DNA of 64,000 nt from Symmachiella macrocystis (GTDB taxonomy: Bacteria > Planctomycetota > Planctomycetia > Planctomycetales > Planctomycetaceae). The notes beneath the pieces were generated by a model. That model had not been told where the DNA came from. It ran no database searches and saw only the letters and a program-made list of their open reading frames with translations. The translations under genes and the position numbers were made by a program. The stretch is from NCBI RefSeq assembly GCF_007860075.1, contig NZ_SJPP01000004.1, positions 1 to 64,000 on the forward strand, written 5' to 3'. Every line of letters begins with the position of its first letter. The first letter of the stretch is position 1. Shown here one piece after another: positions 19,566 to 28,262 of this stretch.

Positions 19566-21620
19566 ATGAACTCAATGCGTATTTCGCGAGGCAATCTCTG
19601 GATTGGTTTACTGGCAACGCTCGTCGCCTGCGCAGTACATCAAAAAACCATCGGGGCACCGGAGGCGAAATCACCAGAGACAAACGCTGCGAAGAAATAT
19701 GATCCAATAAAGTACGATCTTGTTATCTACGGAGCCACACCAGGCGGTGTGGCGTGCGCGGTCAGGGCTGCCCGCGAAGGTCTCAATGTCCAATTGGTCA
19801 GTCATACGAAACACGTCGGCGGAATGTTAACCAATGGGTTGAGCACGATGGACACGCTGTACAACGGCGAACGCGCACCGATCTATGACGAACTCCGGGG
19901 GCGGATTTACGCGTTCTACCGCGAGAAATACGGGCCGGAATCATTGGCATACCAAGCAACACAGCCCGGCCACCCTAAAACACGTTATGAGGCGCATGTC
20001 GTAGAGCGATTGATCAGTGAACTTCTTGCGGCGGAGCCGCGAATTTCACTGGTCACGGGATATTATCCGGTGGCTGCAAAGCGTGAGGCATCGCTACTAC
20101 GGTCCGTCACGTTTCAACAACTCGATGGAAACCAAGAGTGGACGGTTTCTGCCAATGTATTCGCCGATTGCTCGTACGAAGCTGACTTGGCAGCCGTAGC
20201 AAAAGTGCCCTATCGAGTAGGTCGCGAGTCTGGGGATGAATTTAACGAGAGGCATGCCGGCGTGATTTACATGCGTCGCGCGACTTGGCCACCGTTGAAT
20301 GCTGACGATGAAGACTTTGTTTTGAGTCGTCGGCTTAACTTGTACCGCTACAACGAGGGATACGAGATGATCGAAGGCGCGAGTACAGGGGCCTCACATC
20401 CGGCAGTGCAAGGGTATAACATGCGCACTGTCATTACCAATAACCCTGCCAACCGTGTCGAAATCAAAAAGCCGCAAAACTACGATCCTGAATCGTATCG
20501 CAAGTTCGGCTACGGGAAACCACAACGGCCCGGACTGAGTATGCCGAATCAGAAATTCGGCCTGAATGAACCGAAACTCGTCGGTGAACAAGATCCGTAT
20601 GTCGAAGGCGACTGGGCGACCCGACTCGCAGTGATCCAGGAACACAAACAGGCGACACTCGGGCTGTTGTATTTTCGTCAGCATGATCCAGCCGTCCCAG
20701 CATCGATTCGCAAACAATGGCAAGAGTACGGATTGCCGCGCGATGAATTTGCAGACAACGGACATATGCCCTACGAGATCTACGCGCGCGAGACACGGCG
20801 AATTCAGGGACGCGCCGTTTTCACAGAAAACGATGCTCAACTCGCGCCCAAGCTACGTCGAACTCCCGTACATGCGGACAGTATTAGCATTACCGAATGG
20901 TTCCTGGATTCACACGCGTGTACCCCGCGGCAAGTCGACGGCAGCGAACTTGAGGGAATGGTCATGCTGAAAAATCAAACGTTCCCTGGCCAAGTTTCGT
21001 ATCGCACTATCCTGCCGGAGGGAATCGACAACCTGCTTGTCCCGGTCTGCCTTTCATCCTCCCATGTCGGTTGGGGGACGATCCGGCTTGAACCGACCTG
21101 GATGAGCATTGGAGAATCCGCTGGTCATGCGGTGGTGCTGGCAAAGCGGCAAGGTGTGCATCCCGCACAGGTTGACGATAACGCCTTGGTCCGCCATTTG
21201 GCAGAACAACATGTGATGATTTCGTTTTTCAATGATGTCGAAGGGCATGCGAACGCGAACTGGTATCCCGCGGTGCAATATCTCGGCGCAAAGGGCTATT
21301 TTGCGACGTATGACGCCCGGCCTGCTGAATTGTTGACAACCACTCTGGCCGACGCATGGATCGAGCGGCTTCGACACCAAGTTCAAGGGCACAAAGAGAA
21401 TCCGACGATTGCTGCTCAGAAGGTTTTAGCAGACAAACAAATGCCCGGGCTGCCGATCACCGCACGTGATTTTGTCGAACGGTTGGCGAAAGTCGTTGCC
21501 GACACAAAGTTGGGCCCGAATTGGGTGCTGAAACGGTTGTCAGATTTAGAAATCTCTCCGGACAAATCGATCAATCGCGGCGATGCATGTCGTTTGATAT
21601 TCGCCGTGGAGGCGATTTAG
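19566..21620 (+). CDS. Secreted FAD-dependent oxidoreductase (FAD_oxidored family)
   Basis: 684 residues. A signal peptide runs to about residue 31 (GNLWIGLLATLVACAVH). The FAD-binding Rossmann motif YDLVIYGATPGGVACAVRAA is near 52-72, and HVGGMLTNGLSTMDT follows, the usual pattern of PF12831 proteins. RIQGRAVFTENDA and LLVPVCLSSSHVG are also typical. Family members are abundant in planctomycetes, where most lack a known substrate; sugar or polyol oxidation is often presumed. Here export places the reaction outside the cytoplasm. It stands alone, with a hairpin just past the stop. Confidence 0.85.
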   Translation: MNSMRISRGNLWIGLLATLVACAVHQKTIGAPEAKSPETNAAKKYDPIKYDLVIYGATPGGVACAVRAAREGLNVQLVSHTKHVGGMLTNGLSTMDTLYNGERAPIYDELRGRIYAFYREKYGPESLAYQATQPGHPKTRYEAHVVERLISELLAAEPRISLVTGYYPVAAKREASLLRSVTFQQLDGNQEWTVSANVFADCSYEADLAAVAKVPYRVGRESGDEFNERHAGVIYMRRATWPPLNADDEDFVLSRRLNLYRYNEGYEMIEGASTGASHPAVQGYNMRTVITNNPANRVEIKKPQNYDPESYRKFGYGKPQRPGLSMPNQKFGLNEPKLVGEQDPYVEGDWATRLAVIQEHKQATLGLLYFRQHDPAVPASIRKQWQEYGLPRDEFADNGHMPYEIYARETRRIQGRAVFTENDAQLAPKLRRTPVHADSISITEWFLDSHACTPRQVDGSELEGMVMLKNQTFPGQVSYRTILPEGIDNLLVPVCLSSSHVGWGTIRLEPTWMSIGESAGHAVVLAKRQGVHPAQVDDNALVRHLAEQHVMISFFNDVEGHANANWYPAVQYLGAKGYFATYDARPAELLTTTLADAWIERLRHQVQGHKENPTIAAQKVLADKQMPGLPITARDFVERLAKVVADTKLGPNWVLKRLSDLEISPDKSINRGDACRLIFAVEAI

Positions 21621-21682
21621 GTCGAAGACGACGATTCGAAAAACATCCTCACTGAGTTTCCACTGGCGTTAAAACGAGAAAA

Positions 21683-21711
21683 CCCCCCAACGTGGCGGAA
21701 CGTGGGGCTTT
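21683..21711 (+). terminator. Probable rho-independent terminator after the FAD oxidoreductase
   Basis: CCCCCCAACGT and ACGTGGGG form a GC-rich stem with one bulge around a short loop, followed by CTTTG, about 63 bp after the stop. The T-run is short, so efficiency is uncertain. Confidence 0.4.
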
Positions 21712-21720
21712 GTTCGAGGC

Positions 21721-21960
21721 CTATTTCTTGATCGCAAACAACCCGCAATCAGCCTTCACAAACCGCGAGTCTTCGCCCTCGCGTTGGATGTCGCGGAGTA
21801 TAGCAGCATAAAGCGTCTCAGGCGACGTCTTATCGCCGGGGCTGGTCCAATTTTCCATGGCCGCCATCCGCTCGATCAAGCCTCCTTTAGTTTGATTTTT
21901 CGGTGACGACACGGGCAGTTCTCCGATTGCGAACAATTGACGTATACACTGGGGCAACAA
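21721..21960 (-). pseudogene. HARE-HTH domain remnant
   Basis: The last 55-75 codons of this minus-strand frame match the HARE-HTH fold: LIERMAAMENWTSPGDKTS, ETLYAAILRDIQREG, SRFVKADCGLFAIKK. The domain is known from the RNA polymerase delta subunit, restriction enzymes and many small planctomycete proteins, and is proposed to read DNA modification state. The first helix is only vaguely recognisable (IRQLFAIGELPVSS) with an insertion, and upstream codons to 22083 show no homology and no start with a ribosome site. I read it as a truncated or decaying gene. The left boundary is the stop codon; the right boundary is approximate. Confidence 0.6.
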
Positions 21961-22105
21961 CCAAGGTCGAATGAAAAGTAAAAGGGACCGACACAACAAT
22001 GTTGTTGGGCCAATCGTTTGACAGAAACCATTTGAATTGAATGCACGAATTCTCAATCCGCTTAGCAACGAAACAGGCGACAATTAGCGTTCGATGGCGA
22101 TTCGA

Positions 22106-22843
22106 TTATCCAATAATATTTGTATTCGGTAGCGAATGATTGAGCTGGTTGATTCCCTGTCGACTGAGATTTGTATGCGAAACATCCAAAACTCGGAGCT
22201 GAGGCATTTTTTGAAAATGGGCAATCGATTCATCACTGATTTTTGTGCGACTGAGGTAGAGTTCGGATAGACCTAGTGGGATCAATGCGGGGAGATCATC
22301 ATTTGAAATCCCGCTCCCGCGCGCGAACCCCACATTGATGGCGCGATGTTGGTAGTTTTCGACAATAGAAACGCCTAGCTGATCAAAGTGTTTTTTGGTG
22401 ATAGGGTCCATCCTCTGAAACAGTGCTGTACGGTTGGGACCGCCTGCAGTATCACCATCCGCCGTCGCAATGAATGGTGATTGGCCGAATCCAAGGATCG
22501 GGTAGAAGATAAAACCAAGACAGGCAAGCCCCCATCCAAATCCTGACCCTTTGCCAAAGGCTCTAGCAATGTCGACCGAAACGACAAAAAAGACCACAAC
22601 ATTCACCAACGGGATCATTAACAATATGATCCACCACAGGGGCCTTTGGGCGACCCGAAGCAGAAGAACAATGTTGTAGATCGGAATGAAGGCTCCCCAC
22701 CAGGGCTTGCCAGCCTTGGAAAATGTCAACGCCAGGCCAATGAGTTCGAAGATACAAAGTGCGATGAAAATGATTTCGACGCTTTTGCTGCCGGTTCCGC
22801 TAGTGCTCTGTGCAAGCACGAGCGATTCATGGGATTGGTTCAT
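22106..22843 (-). CDS. DUF5684-like membrane protein fused to leucine-rich repeats
   Basis: 245 residues. Residues about 20-130 form four or five membrane helices with the signature GKPWWGAFIPIYNIVLLLRVA and FGKGSGFGWGLACLGFIFYPILGFG, as in DUF5684 proteins. From about 175 on there are two leucine-rich repeats: LSELYLSRTKISDESI and LRVLDVSHTNLSRQGI. The combination suggests a membrane anchor presenting a small protein-binding surface, on which face of the membrane is not clear. Partner unknown. It stands on the same strand as, and just downstream of, the MNIO cassette, about 108 bp after 22951, so co-transcription is possible. Confidence 0.75.
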   Translation of the reverse strand: MNQSHESLVLAQSTSGTGSKSVEIIFIALCIFELIGLALTFSKAGKPWWGAFIPIYNIVLLLRVAQRPLWWIILLMIPLVNVVVFFVVSVDIARAFGKGSGFGWGLACLGFIFYPILGFGQSPFIATADGDTAGGPNRTALFQRMDPITKKHFDQLGVSIVENYQHRAINVGFARGSGISNDDLPALIPLGLSELYLSRTKISDESIAHFQKMPQLRVLDVSHTNLSRQGINQLNHSLPNTNIIG

Positions 22844-22950
22844 GGCATAGCCTTACTTATGTGTGTTGAGAAGTGTCTCTTCGTCGCCCGCTGATACGTA
22901 GGCAGTCAGCTGCCGAGTGCTCAGGGTCTGAGCCATAAGTTGGCGTGATC

Positions 22951-23583
22951 TCATGTGAGATGATTGAGTTCCGACACGCTGTCCGACAAACTGGCAAACG
23001 AGGGAAACACAACAATGCGAAATCGTGTTATCGAGCCGATGCGAAACCAAATGCCGGCACTCGGACGGAACACCTCCTGTGCAATCTGCCGTCCTTCCTT
23101 GACCCTGAAAATTGACTGCCTCACGTCGTGACGAAACAGCCGGATGAGAACCCGGTCCGAGTATTGGCTCATTCTTAATGCGGCCGCCTCGAAACGGGCA
23201 ATGTCGATCACATTTGCCGCGACATTCTGACAACGAGCGTTGCGGGTAAGATAAACGACAAATTGCAAAGCGTCGTCTCGATGTTTGTGGCATCCTTGCG
23301 GGCAAAACGTTTCGGAGTACGTTGAAAATATTTGTCCGAACGATTTGCCGAGTGCGCGACAGGTATAAGGCAGCAGGCTGCGCACCTCATCGGCCCGTTT
23401 TCTGCGCAACGATTGAGCAAAACATTCGATTTGTTGAACTGACACCGCGGTAAGCTGAACCGCCTCCACCGTCGATAATCCCAAAGTTACGGACGTGTCG
23501 TCGGGATCAGCTAGAAACTCCGCGCGCAACGTCGCATCGGTGTATAACTTCGCCAAAGCTTGTTGCAATTGCTCTAAACCCAT
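22951..23583 (-). CDS. MNIO (DUF692) partner protein, possible substrate-recognition subunit
   Basis: 210 residues. Its N-terminus (LQQALAKLYTDATLRAEFL, followed by a proline/asparate segment and GLSTVEAVQL) resembles the small helical domain of Nif11-like leaders and LigA-type proteins, and the middle (RSLLPYTCRALGKSF) resembles proteins encoded next to DUF692 genes in other bacteria, for example the SCO6045-like group as I recall it. The start overlaps the MNIO stop by about 10 bases, a strong sign of coupled translation and a working complex. By analogy with BufC/TglI-type partners it may bind the peptide substrate for the oxidase. There is no signal peptide or membrane segment. Family assignment is tentative. 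Confidence 0.6.
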   Translation of the reverse strand: MGLEQLQQALAKLYTDATLRAEFLADPDDTSVTLGLSTVEAVQLTAVSVQQIECFAQSLRRKRADEVRSLLPYTCRALGKSFGQIFSTYSETFCPQGCHKHRDDALQFVVYLTRNARCQNVAANVIDIARFEAAALRMSQYSDRVLIRLFRHDVRQSIFRVKEGRQIAQEVFRPSAGIWFRIGSITRFRIVVFPSFASLSDSVSELNHLT

Positions 23584-24413
23584 TGACGTTGTGCCTTGCC
23601 AATATGCCGCACCCTTTTCAATTCGTCTATCAGATTCTCAAAAGGGGGCAGATTCTTATCTCGCTCAAGAATAACACCCTGGACCGTGAACCGTTCCAGC
23701 ACCTGTTCCATCAGTGACCAGACTTCCGCAGGCGCCGGTTGTGAATGGCTGTCGATCAACGTACCGTCGTGCCAGTGCCCTCCCGCGAAGTGCAATTGCA
23801 CGATCCGCTCCATAGGTAGGCGATCTAAAAATGCAAGCGCGTCGAAGCAGTGATTGGTTGAATTGGTAAATAGATTTGTGACATCGAGTAGCAATCCGCA
23901 GTCGGTCCTCTCTAAGACTTCAGTGAGAAAGGCTGCTTCATCCATTTCGGAGTACGGAAACTGGACGATGTAAGTAATGTTTTCCAAGATCAACGGCGTG
24001 TCGATCCGGCTGCGCACGTGATCGATGTTGCGGCAGAGTGTCTCTATCGATTCATGAGTGGTTGGGAGTGGTGAGAGATGCCCAATCGGCACGCCGCCGG
24101 CACGTGTGAATGCGATGTGTTCACTCCACCACGGGGGCTGGAGATGATTGATTAACTCCGCCAATTTGTTGAGATAGTCCTCATCAATACCTTCGGCACT
24201 TCCGAGAGAAAGATCGAGTGTATGGGGAATGATCGGAAAATGGTTGGCCAATAGATCGAGTTCACGTCGTTTTTCACGGGAGGCGTCGAGATAATGATCT
24301 GCGACGATTTCGACGAAATCGACATCCTCGCGATGCAGAAACAATTCGCTGAGGAAAGGCTCGCGAAACCCGATCCCGACGCCTAAGTTTGGAAATTCAG
24401 CGAAACGCGACAT
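23574..24413 (-). CDS. MNIO family oxidase (DUF692, multinuclear non-haem iron)
   Basis: About 279 residues. The start chosen is the ATG at 24413: AGGAG at 24422-24426 is 8 bases upstream, whereas the ATG at 24419 is too close, and codons further upstream only overlap the Gly/Cys tail of the preceding gene. The TIM-barrel family pattern is clear: LGVGIGFREPF, FVEIVADHYLD, LSLGSAEGID, WWSEHIAF, LILENITY, CGLLLDVTNL, IVQLHFAGGHW and a final GVILERDKN. His, Asp and Glu ligands for two or three irons are all present. Known members (MbnB, TglH, ChrH, BufB) modify cysteines in ribosomal peptides. The gene between a Gly/Cys-tailed membrane protein and the partner gene gives an obvious candidate substrate. 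Confidence 0.88.
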   Translation of the reverse strand: MSRFAEFPNLGVGIGFREPFLSELFLHREDVDFVEIVADHYLDASREKRRELDLLANHFPIIPHTLDLSLGSAEGIDEDYLNKLAELINHLQPPWWSEHIAFTRAGGVPIGHLSPLPTTHESIETLCRNIDHVRSRIDTPLILENITYIVQFPYSEMDEAAFLTEVLERTDCGLLLDVTNLFTNSTNHCFDALAFLDRLPMERIVQLHFAGGHWHDGTLIDSHSQPAPAEVWSLMEQVLERFTVQGVILERDKNLPPFENLIDELKRVRHIGKAQRQWV

Positions 24414-24432
24414 TGCCATAACTCCTGTGTTA

Positions 24433-25356
24433 TTAATCACCACACCCACCGCAGCCGCCTCCGCCCCCTCCACACCCGCCGCCGCAGCCACCACTGCCAC
24501 CGGCGGCAGCTTGTTTGAACATATCGTGAAAGGATGAGTATGCTGTCCCCTCTAGAATCGTGACGCCAAAGATACCCATCGTCAGCAGAAGCGCGGGATC
24601 GGGCTCACTGGTTGCATTGATCCCTTCGGATGCCTTCACACGATCCTGCAGCTTACCAAAAGCAAGTTGCAATTCCTCAAGATACCGTTTCCCACGTTGC
24701 GAGAGCCGCGGAAGCTGGCAGATTGCGGCAAGTACAAGGAGCGAGATCGCACCAATTGCAATCAAAAACCCCACATTCGTTCGTCCAGCTGACAATGCTA
24801 CCGCGAGCTTGAATCCGCCTAGCCCCACAATGATCAGACCGCCCACGAGAAAGGTGGGGACATCGAATTTCACTTGTGATGACGAGGTCAGGAGTTGGGA
24901 TTGTTCGAGCTCGTCCTGCCAGTCTTCAAAATAGGAATTCAGTTCGTTAGGCAACGATTTGAATATCTCGCCCGCAGCGAGTGGAGAGGAGAAGTAGTCG
25001 AATACTTCTCGCCGCATTGCCGAAAGGTGACGAGGAGAGGGATGGTCGGCGGCGCGCTTGATCTGCGAAGGTTGGGTCTCGAAAACCAGAATTTTCTTTG
25101 CTTCGTTCAGAACCAAGTAGCCTCGTTGGATCAGGTCGAAAATCAATAATCGCGTGACTTCATTTTCACCTCCCCGTAAAAACGCAGCTTTATAGGGACC
25201 CGGATTTTCGGGAATCTTGGGGAGAGGCAAGTCTCTTGTTGAATCCCGGTTATGAACCCTCCACCAACAACCCACAAGCGTACTCGTAACAACAACTCCA
25301 TAGATCACGAGAAATTGCGGACCGGGCATGTTCACGATTGCAAATGGCAAATGCAT
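24433..25356 (-). CDS. TIGR04222-like membrane protein with Gly/Cys-rich C-terminal tail
   Basis: 307 residues. One membrane helix lies near 10-30, then a cytoplasmic domain with YKAAFLRGGENEVTRLLIFD and LIQRGYLVLNEAKK (a winged-helix-like patch), then two helices near 165-215 and a final helical part. The last 22 residues are GGSGG followed by CGGGCGGGGGGCGGCGD: four cysteines in a glycine ribbon. As I recall, TIGR04222 proteins commonly end this way and lie beside DUF692 genes. Here the MNIO gene begins 19 bp downstream. I infer that the tail is the MNIO substrate, making this a membrane-anchored RiPP-like precursor or a metal site, rather than a released peptide. The alternative is an unmodified metal-binding tail. 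Confidence 0.75.
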   Translation of the reverse strand: MHLPFAIVNMPGPQFLVIYGVVVTSTLVGCWWRVHNRDSTRDLPLPKIPENPGPYKAAFLRGGENEVTRLLIFDLIQRGYLVLNEAKKILVFETQPSQIKRAADHPSPRHLSAMRREVFDYFSSPLAAGEIFKSLPNELNSYFEDWQDELEQSQLLTSSSQVKFDVPTFLVGGLIIVGLGGFKLAVALSAGRTNVGFLIAIGAISLLVLAAICQLPRLSQRGKRYLEELQLAFGKLQDRVKASEGINATSEPDPALLLTMGIFGVTILEGTAYSSFHDMFKQAAAGGSGGCGGGCGGGGGGCGGCGD

Positions 25357-25373
25357 GATGGTTACCCCAACAT

Positions 25374-26117
25374 CTAGATCGTATCGATGAGTTCGGCCGC
25401 CCGATGAACGGTCCGCATGAAGGAATCGTAAAGTTGTTTCAACTCATCCGTGGTCAATTCTAAATCGCCACGCCGTAGCGACAGGCACTTAAGCACCGGC
25501 CCGACATCGAGTCCGAGTATTTCGGCTCGTTCAAAGACTTCTTCGTTGTTCGCAGGTGTCGTTCCCGTTTTCAACTCGACGAGCACTCTGAGGCTAATAA
25601 CGAATGATGCGACCCCTTGGATCAAGGTTTTTTCAACTCGCTCAAAATAGGGTGCTTGTTGCAAGTAAAAGTGATGCAGGCGAAGCATGAGGTTCTTGAT
25701 TTCCTGCTCGCAACGCAATCGCAGATGATCGTGCGAAATCTGCAAATTGGCAAGCACGTCCCGGCCCTGCAATAGACGGTGGCGACGCTGCATACCGAGA
25801 AACTTTATCGGAAAGACGTCGGTTGACCGGCGCAATTCGTCTTCGCTGAGCAAAAGTACCGCCAGGCCAAATTCCCGGCATCCCACCTGAACAGGTATAG
25901 CAGCCTGATCGAGCAGTTCGACCGAGACAGCTTTGAGTACGACCATGACATTGACGGAAGTATTCTCTGGTGTGAAATCCTCACCAACAAATCCGCCGTA
26001 AAGCACGATCGAGATGATCTGATCACCGAGCGTGCTCTGCATCTTCTCACAGAACTGGTCCAAACCGGATTGAACTGCCGCCGGCAACTGACCGTCCAAA
26101 GATTCATTTGAGGCCAT
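25374..26117 (-). CDS. Nucleotidyltransferase-fold protein with degenerate active site
   Basis: 247 residues from ATG 26117, which has AAGG 8 bases upstream; the longer frame to 26243 enters repeat sequence. The N-terminal part has the shape of an MNT nucleotidyltransferase: QIISIVLYGGFVGEDF, then TSVNVMVVLK. The usual GS...D-x-D is replaced by GG...S-V-N, so the metal-binding aspartates seem lost. The C-terminal 130 residues are helical (NLMLRLHHFYLQQAP, VASFVISLRVLVEL), as in HEPN or substrate-binding domains. It ends 17 bp before the TIGR04222-like gene and so opens the four-gene MNIO cassette. It may be a scaffold or non-catalytic nucleotide sensor. Function unknown. Confidence 0.6.
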   Translation of the reverse strand: MASNESLDGQLPAAVQSGLDQFCEKMQSTLGDQIISIVLYGGFVGEDFTPENTSVNVMVVLKAVSVELLDQAAIPVQVGCREFGLAVLLLSEDELRRSTDVFPIKFLGMQRRHRLLQGRDVLANLQISHDHLRLRCEQEIKNLMLRLHHFYLQQAPYFERVEKTLIQGVASFVISLRVLVELKTGTTPANNEEVFERAEILGLDVGPVLKCLSLRRGDLELTTDELKQLYDSFMRTVHRAAELIDTI

Positions 26118-26187
26118 TGAGTCGACCTTTCGTAGGATGGACTTGAGAATACAACGTCCCGTTTTTACGCTTTTAATGATGCTGGCC

Positions 26188-26279
26188 TGTGATTTCGATA
26201 ATGTATTGACGAAGTGAGCGATCACATTTATTTTCTCCCCCACCGGAATGGCAATCTCAACGATCTAGCACGGGGAGGA
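26188..26279 (+). repeat. R1 repeat, internally deleted copy
   Basis: Matches the head of family R1: CTGTGATTTCGATAA, then GAAGTGAGCGATC, CATTTATTTT and CCGGAATGG, aligning with 42-110. It then jumps to a tail-like GCACGGGGAGGAG. It lies between the TPP enzyme stop and the start of the nucleotidyltransferase-fold gene, that is, in the leader of the MNIO cassette. Confidence 0.6.
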
Positions 26280-26290
26280 GGGGTGACAAT

Positions 26291-28189
26291 CTAGGACTGT
26301 TGCTTGCGTTCATCCGCGAGGCTGTATCTCTGATGCCACTTCGAGTCCGCTCCAACCCCAATGCAGCGAACATTGACGTCAAGAATATACGGCGCCCCTT
26401 CGCGTGTCGCGTCGATTCCTCTTTGGATGGCATCTTTTAATTCGCTAGGATGCTCAACGGCCGTCCCTTCAACTCCCTGGCTCTGGGCAAGCTTAACAAA
26501 ATCAATTTCAGGGTCGCCCAAATAGGTGCCCGTGAATTGATTCTTCTTCACCATCTGGCCGCCGTATTCGACATAAGCATTGCGTACCGTCTGGTAGTTT
26601 CGATTGTTGCAGACGACCGTTAACACTGGGATGCCATATCGTGCCTGAGTCCAGAACCCTGCCGCGCTGTACATAAGCGACCCGTCCCCAATATTGCACA
26701 CCACTTGCCGATCGGGTTGCCCCAGTTTCGCACCCGTTGCCGCTCCCAACCCCCAGCCCAATCCGGATGAAGTGTTACCAATCCAAAGCTTGTCATCCTC
26801 CCCACAGCCCGTGGAGAAAAATTGATTTGATCCGGTAATGTTCTCACTCACGATGATCGCATTTTTGTCTAGCATCTCTTCGAGGGTCCAACCGAGTTGA
26901 TCGGGATGCATTGGCGACATGTTGAAGGGAGCGTGCTGAAGTTTGGTGGACCACGGTTTGATTGGCCGACGTTTGGCAACAGTCTTGGCACGACGCTGTT
27001 GGGTTGTGCTGCTGAGCAACTCGTCGATCAATCCCCGTAGTGCTAACTTCGGGTTAGCAATCATTGCGACATCAAACCGCTGTGTGCGTCCTATCTCAGA
27101 GGTATCGAGGCCAATGCAAACAACCGTGGCATCGCGGTCATATATCGACTTTTCTGGAATGCTTCGCCCTCCTACGTCCAAGGCACCACAGTTGATCACC
27201 AGGTCGTGTCCCGCGAACATCGACCTCGCAGAGTCTTTCTCACGTTCGACCCAATACTCGCCAGCATAGAGTCGATGGCGTCGAGGAAAATTGTGATAAA
27301 CGCATCGGCGGGGGTGAGCGACAGGAATATCGAGCAATTCTGCGAACTCCAATGCCTCGCGATGTGCGTCCATTTTGGCAATTTCGTCACCGACCACCAA
27401 CAGAGGAGAGCGGGCATTCAGCAGCTTTTCTGCCACATGTTTAACCAGTTTGTCGTTTGGTGGGATCTCATCAGGAAGGATGAACTGTTCCCAGGGATAG
27501 ACGCGGGCCGTGACGTTGGGCTTTTCCAATACCGTATTAGGCACGGCCAAATAAACGGGTCCTTGGGGAGCTGTCGTGGCAACCTTAAAAGCGCGCCGAA
27601 GCATCACGGGAAGACCGGCCGCATCGTGCGAATCCCAGGAAAGCTTAGTGAACTGGCGGTTTATTTCTTTCTGACCGAATCCTGGGCGAGCCCCCAGCAG
27701 CAAATTGTCGCTGAACGTTTCGTTATCGATCATCCCCGCGGTGACAATGAGGACAGAACGATCGCGGCTCGCATTATACATCTGGCCTGCGGCCTGCGCT
27801 GTGCCAGCTACGGTGTGAACGTTGACGAAGCCGGGCTTGCCGCTGGCCTTGTGGTAGCCATCGGCCATCGCAATCACGAGTCCTTCGTGTAGTCCGACAA
27901 TGAGTTGTAGGCCCTCTCGACCGAGGCAGGCATCAAACAGGCCAACCTCGAAAGAACCGGGATTCGTGAAGAGATAACGAACCCCGGCATCTCTCATTTG
28001 CTCGACCATCAGTTTGCCGCCGGAACCTGATACCGTTCGACCAGCCCCCGTTTTGCCTTCGGCGACGGCTGCCGCTGAAGCCGCGACTTGATCCGCTGCA
28101 ACCGCTGTGAAGCCTGCGACAAGCAGCGACTGGACGAAACCACGGCGCGACAATTCGCCCCGGAGATACTGCTGAAGCTGTTCTTTCAT
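26291..28189 (-). CDS. TPP-dependent enzyme, acetolactate synthase/benzoylformate decarboxylase-like, Tat-type leader
   Basis: 632 residues. The N-terminus has a Tat-like motif SRRGFVQSLLVAGFTAVA (about 14-31), unusual for this normally cytoplasmic family. The three TPP-enzyme domains follow: N-terminal pyrimidine-binding with the catalytic Glu in NPGSFEVG (near 77), the central domain, and the C-terminal pyrophosphate domain with GDGSLMYS...NNRNY (near 500), the GDG-x(24-27)-NN cofactor motif. It should bind thiamine diphosphate and Mg2+ and act on a 2-oxo acid (decarboxylation or carboligation). It follows the amine oxidase gene by 73 bp on the same strand. A deaminating oxidase making a 2-oxo acid, then this enzyme, is a plausible pathway. 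Substrate unknown. Confidence 0.85.
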   Translation of the reverse strand: MKEQLQQYLRGELSRRGFVQSLLVAGFTAVAADQVAASAAAVAEGKTGAGRTVSGSGGKLMVEQMRDAGVRYLFTNPGSFEVGLFDACLGREGLQLIVGLHEGLVIAMADGYHKASGKPGFVNVHTVAGTAQAAGQMYNASRDRSVLIVTAGMIDNETFSDNLLLGARPGFGQKEINRQFTKLSWDSHDAAGLPVMLRRAFKVATTAPQGPVYLAVPNTVLEKPNVTARVYPWEQFILPDEIPPNDKLVKHVAEKLLNARSPLLVVGDEIAKMDAHREALEFAELLDIPVAHPRRCVYHNFPRRHRLYAGEYWVEREKDSARSMFAGHDLVINCGALDVGGRSIPEKSIYDRDATVVCIGLDTSEIGRTQRFDVAMIANPKLALRGLIDELLSSTTQQRRAKTVAKRRPIKPWSTKLQHAPFNMSPMHPDQLGWTLEEMLDKNAIIVSENITGSNQFFSTGCGEDDKLWIGNTSSGLGWGLGAATGAKLGQPDRQVVCNIGDGSLMYSAAGFWTQARYGIPVLTVVCNNRNYQTVRNAYVEYGGQMVKKNQFTGTYLGDPEIDFVKLAQSQGVEGTAVEHPSELKDAIQRGIDATREGAPYILDVNVRCIGVGADSKWHQRYSLADERKQQS

Positions 28190-28262
28190 CTTTGCACCCG
28201 GTGGCTTGAAGAATCGATCGTGTAAGGAACTTCAATATTCGTTCGTGAGTCTGGCTCCAGGG

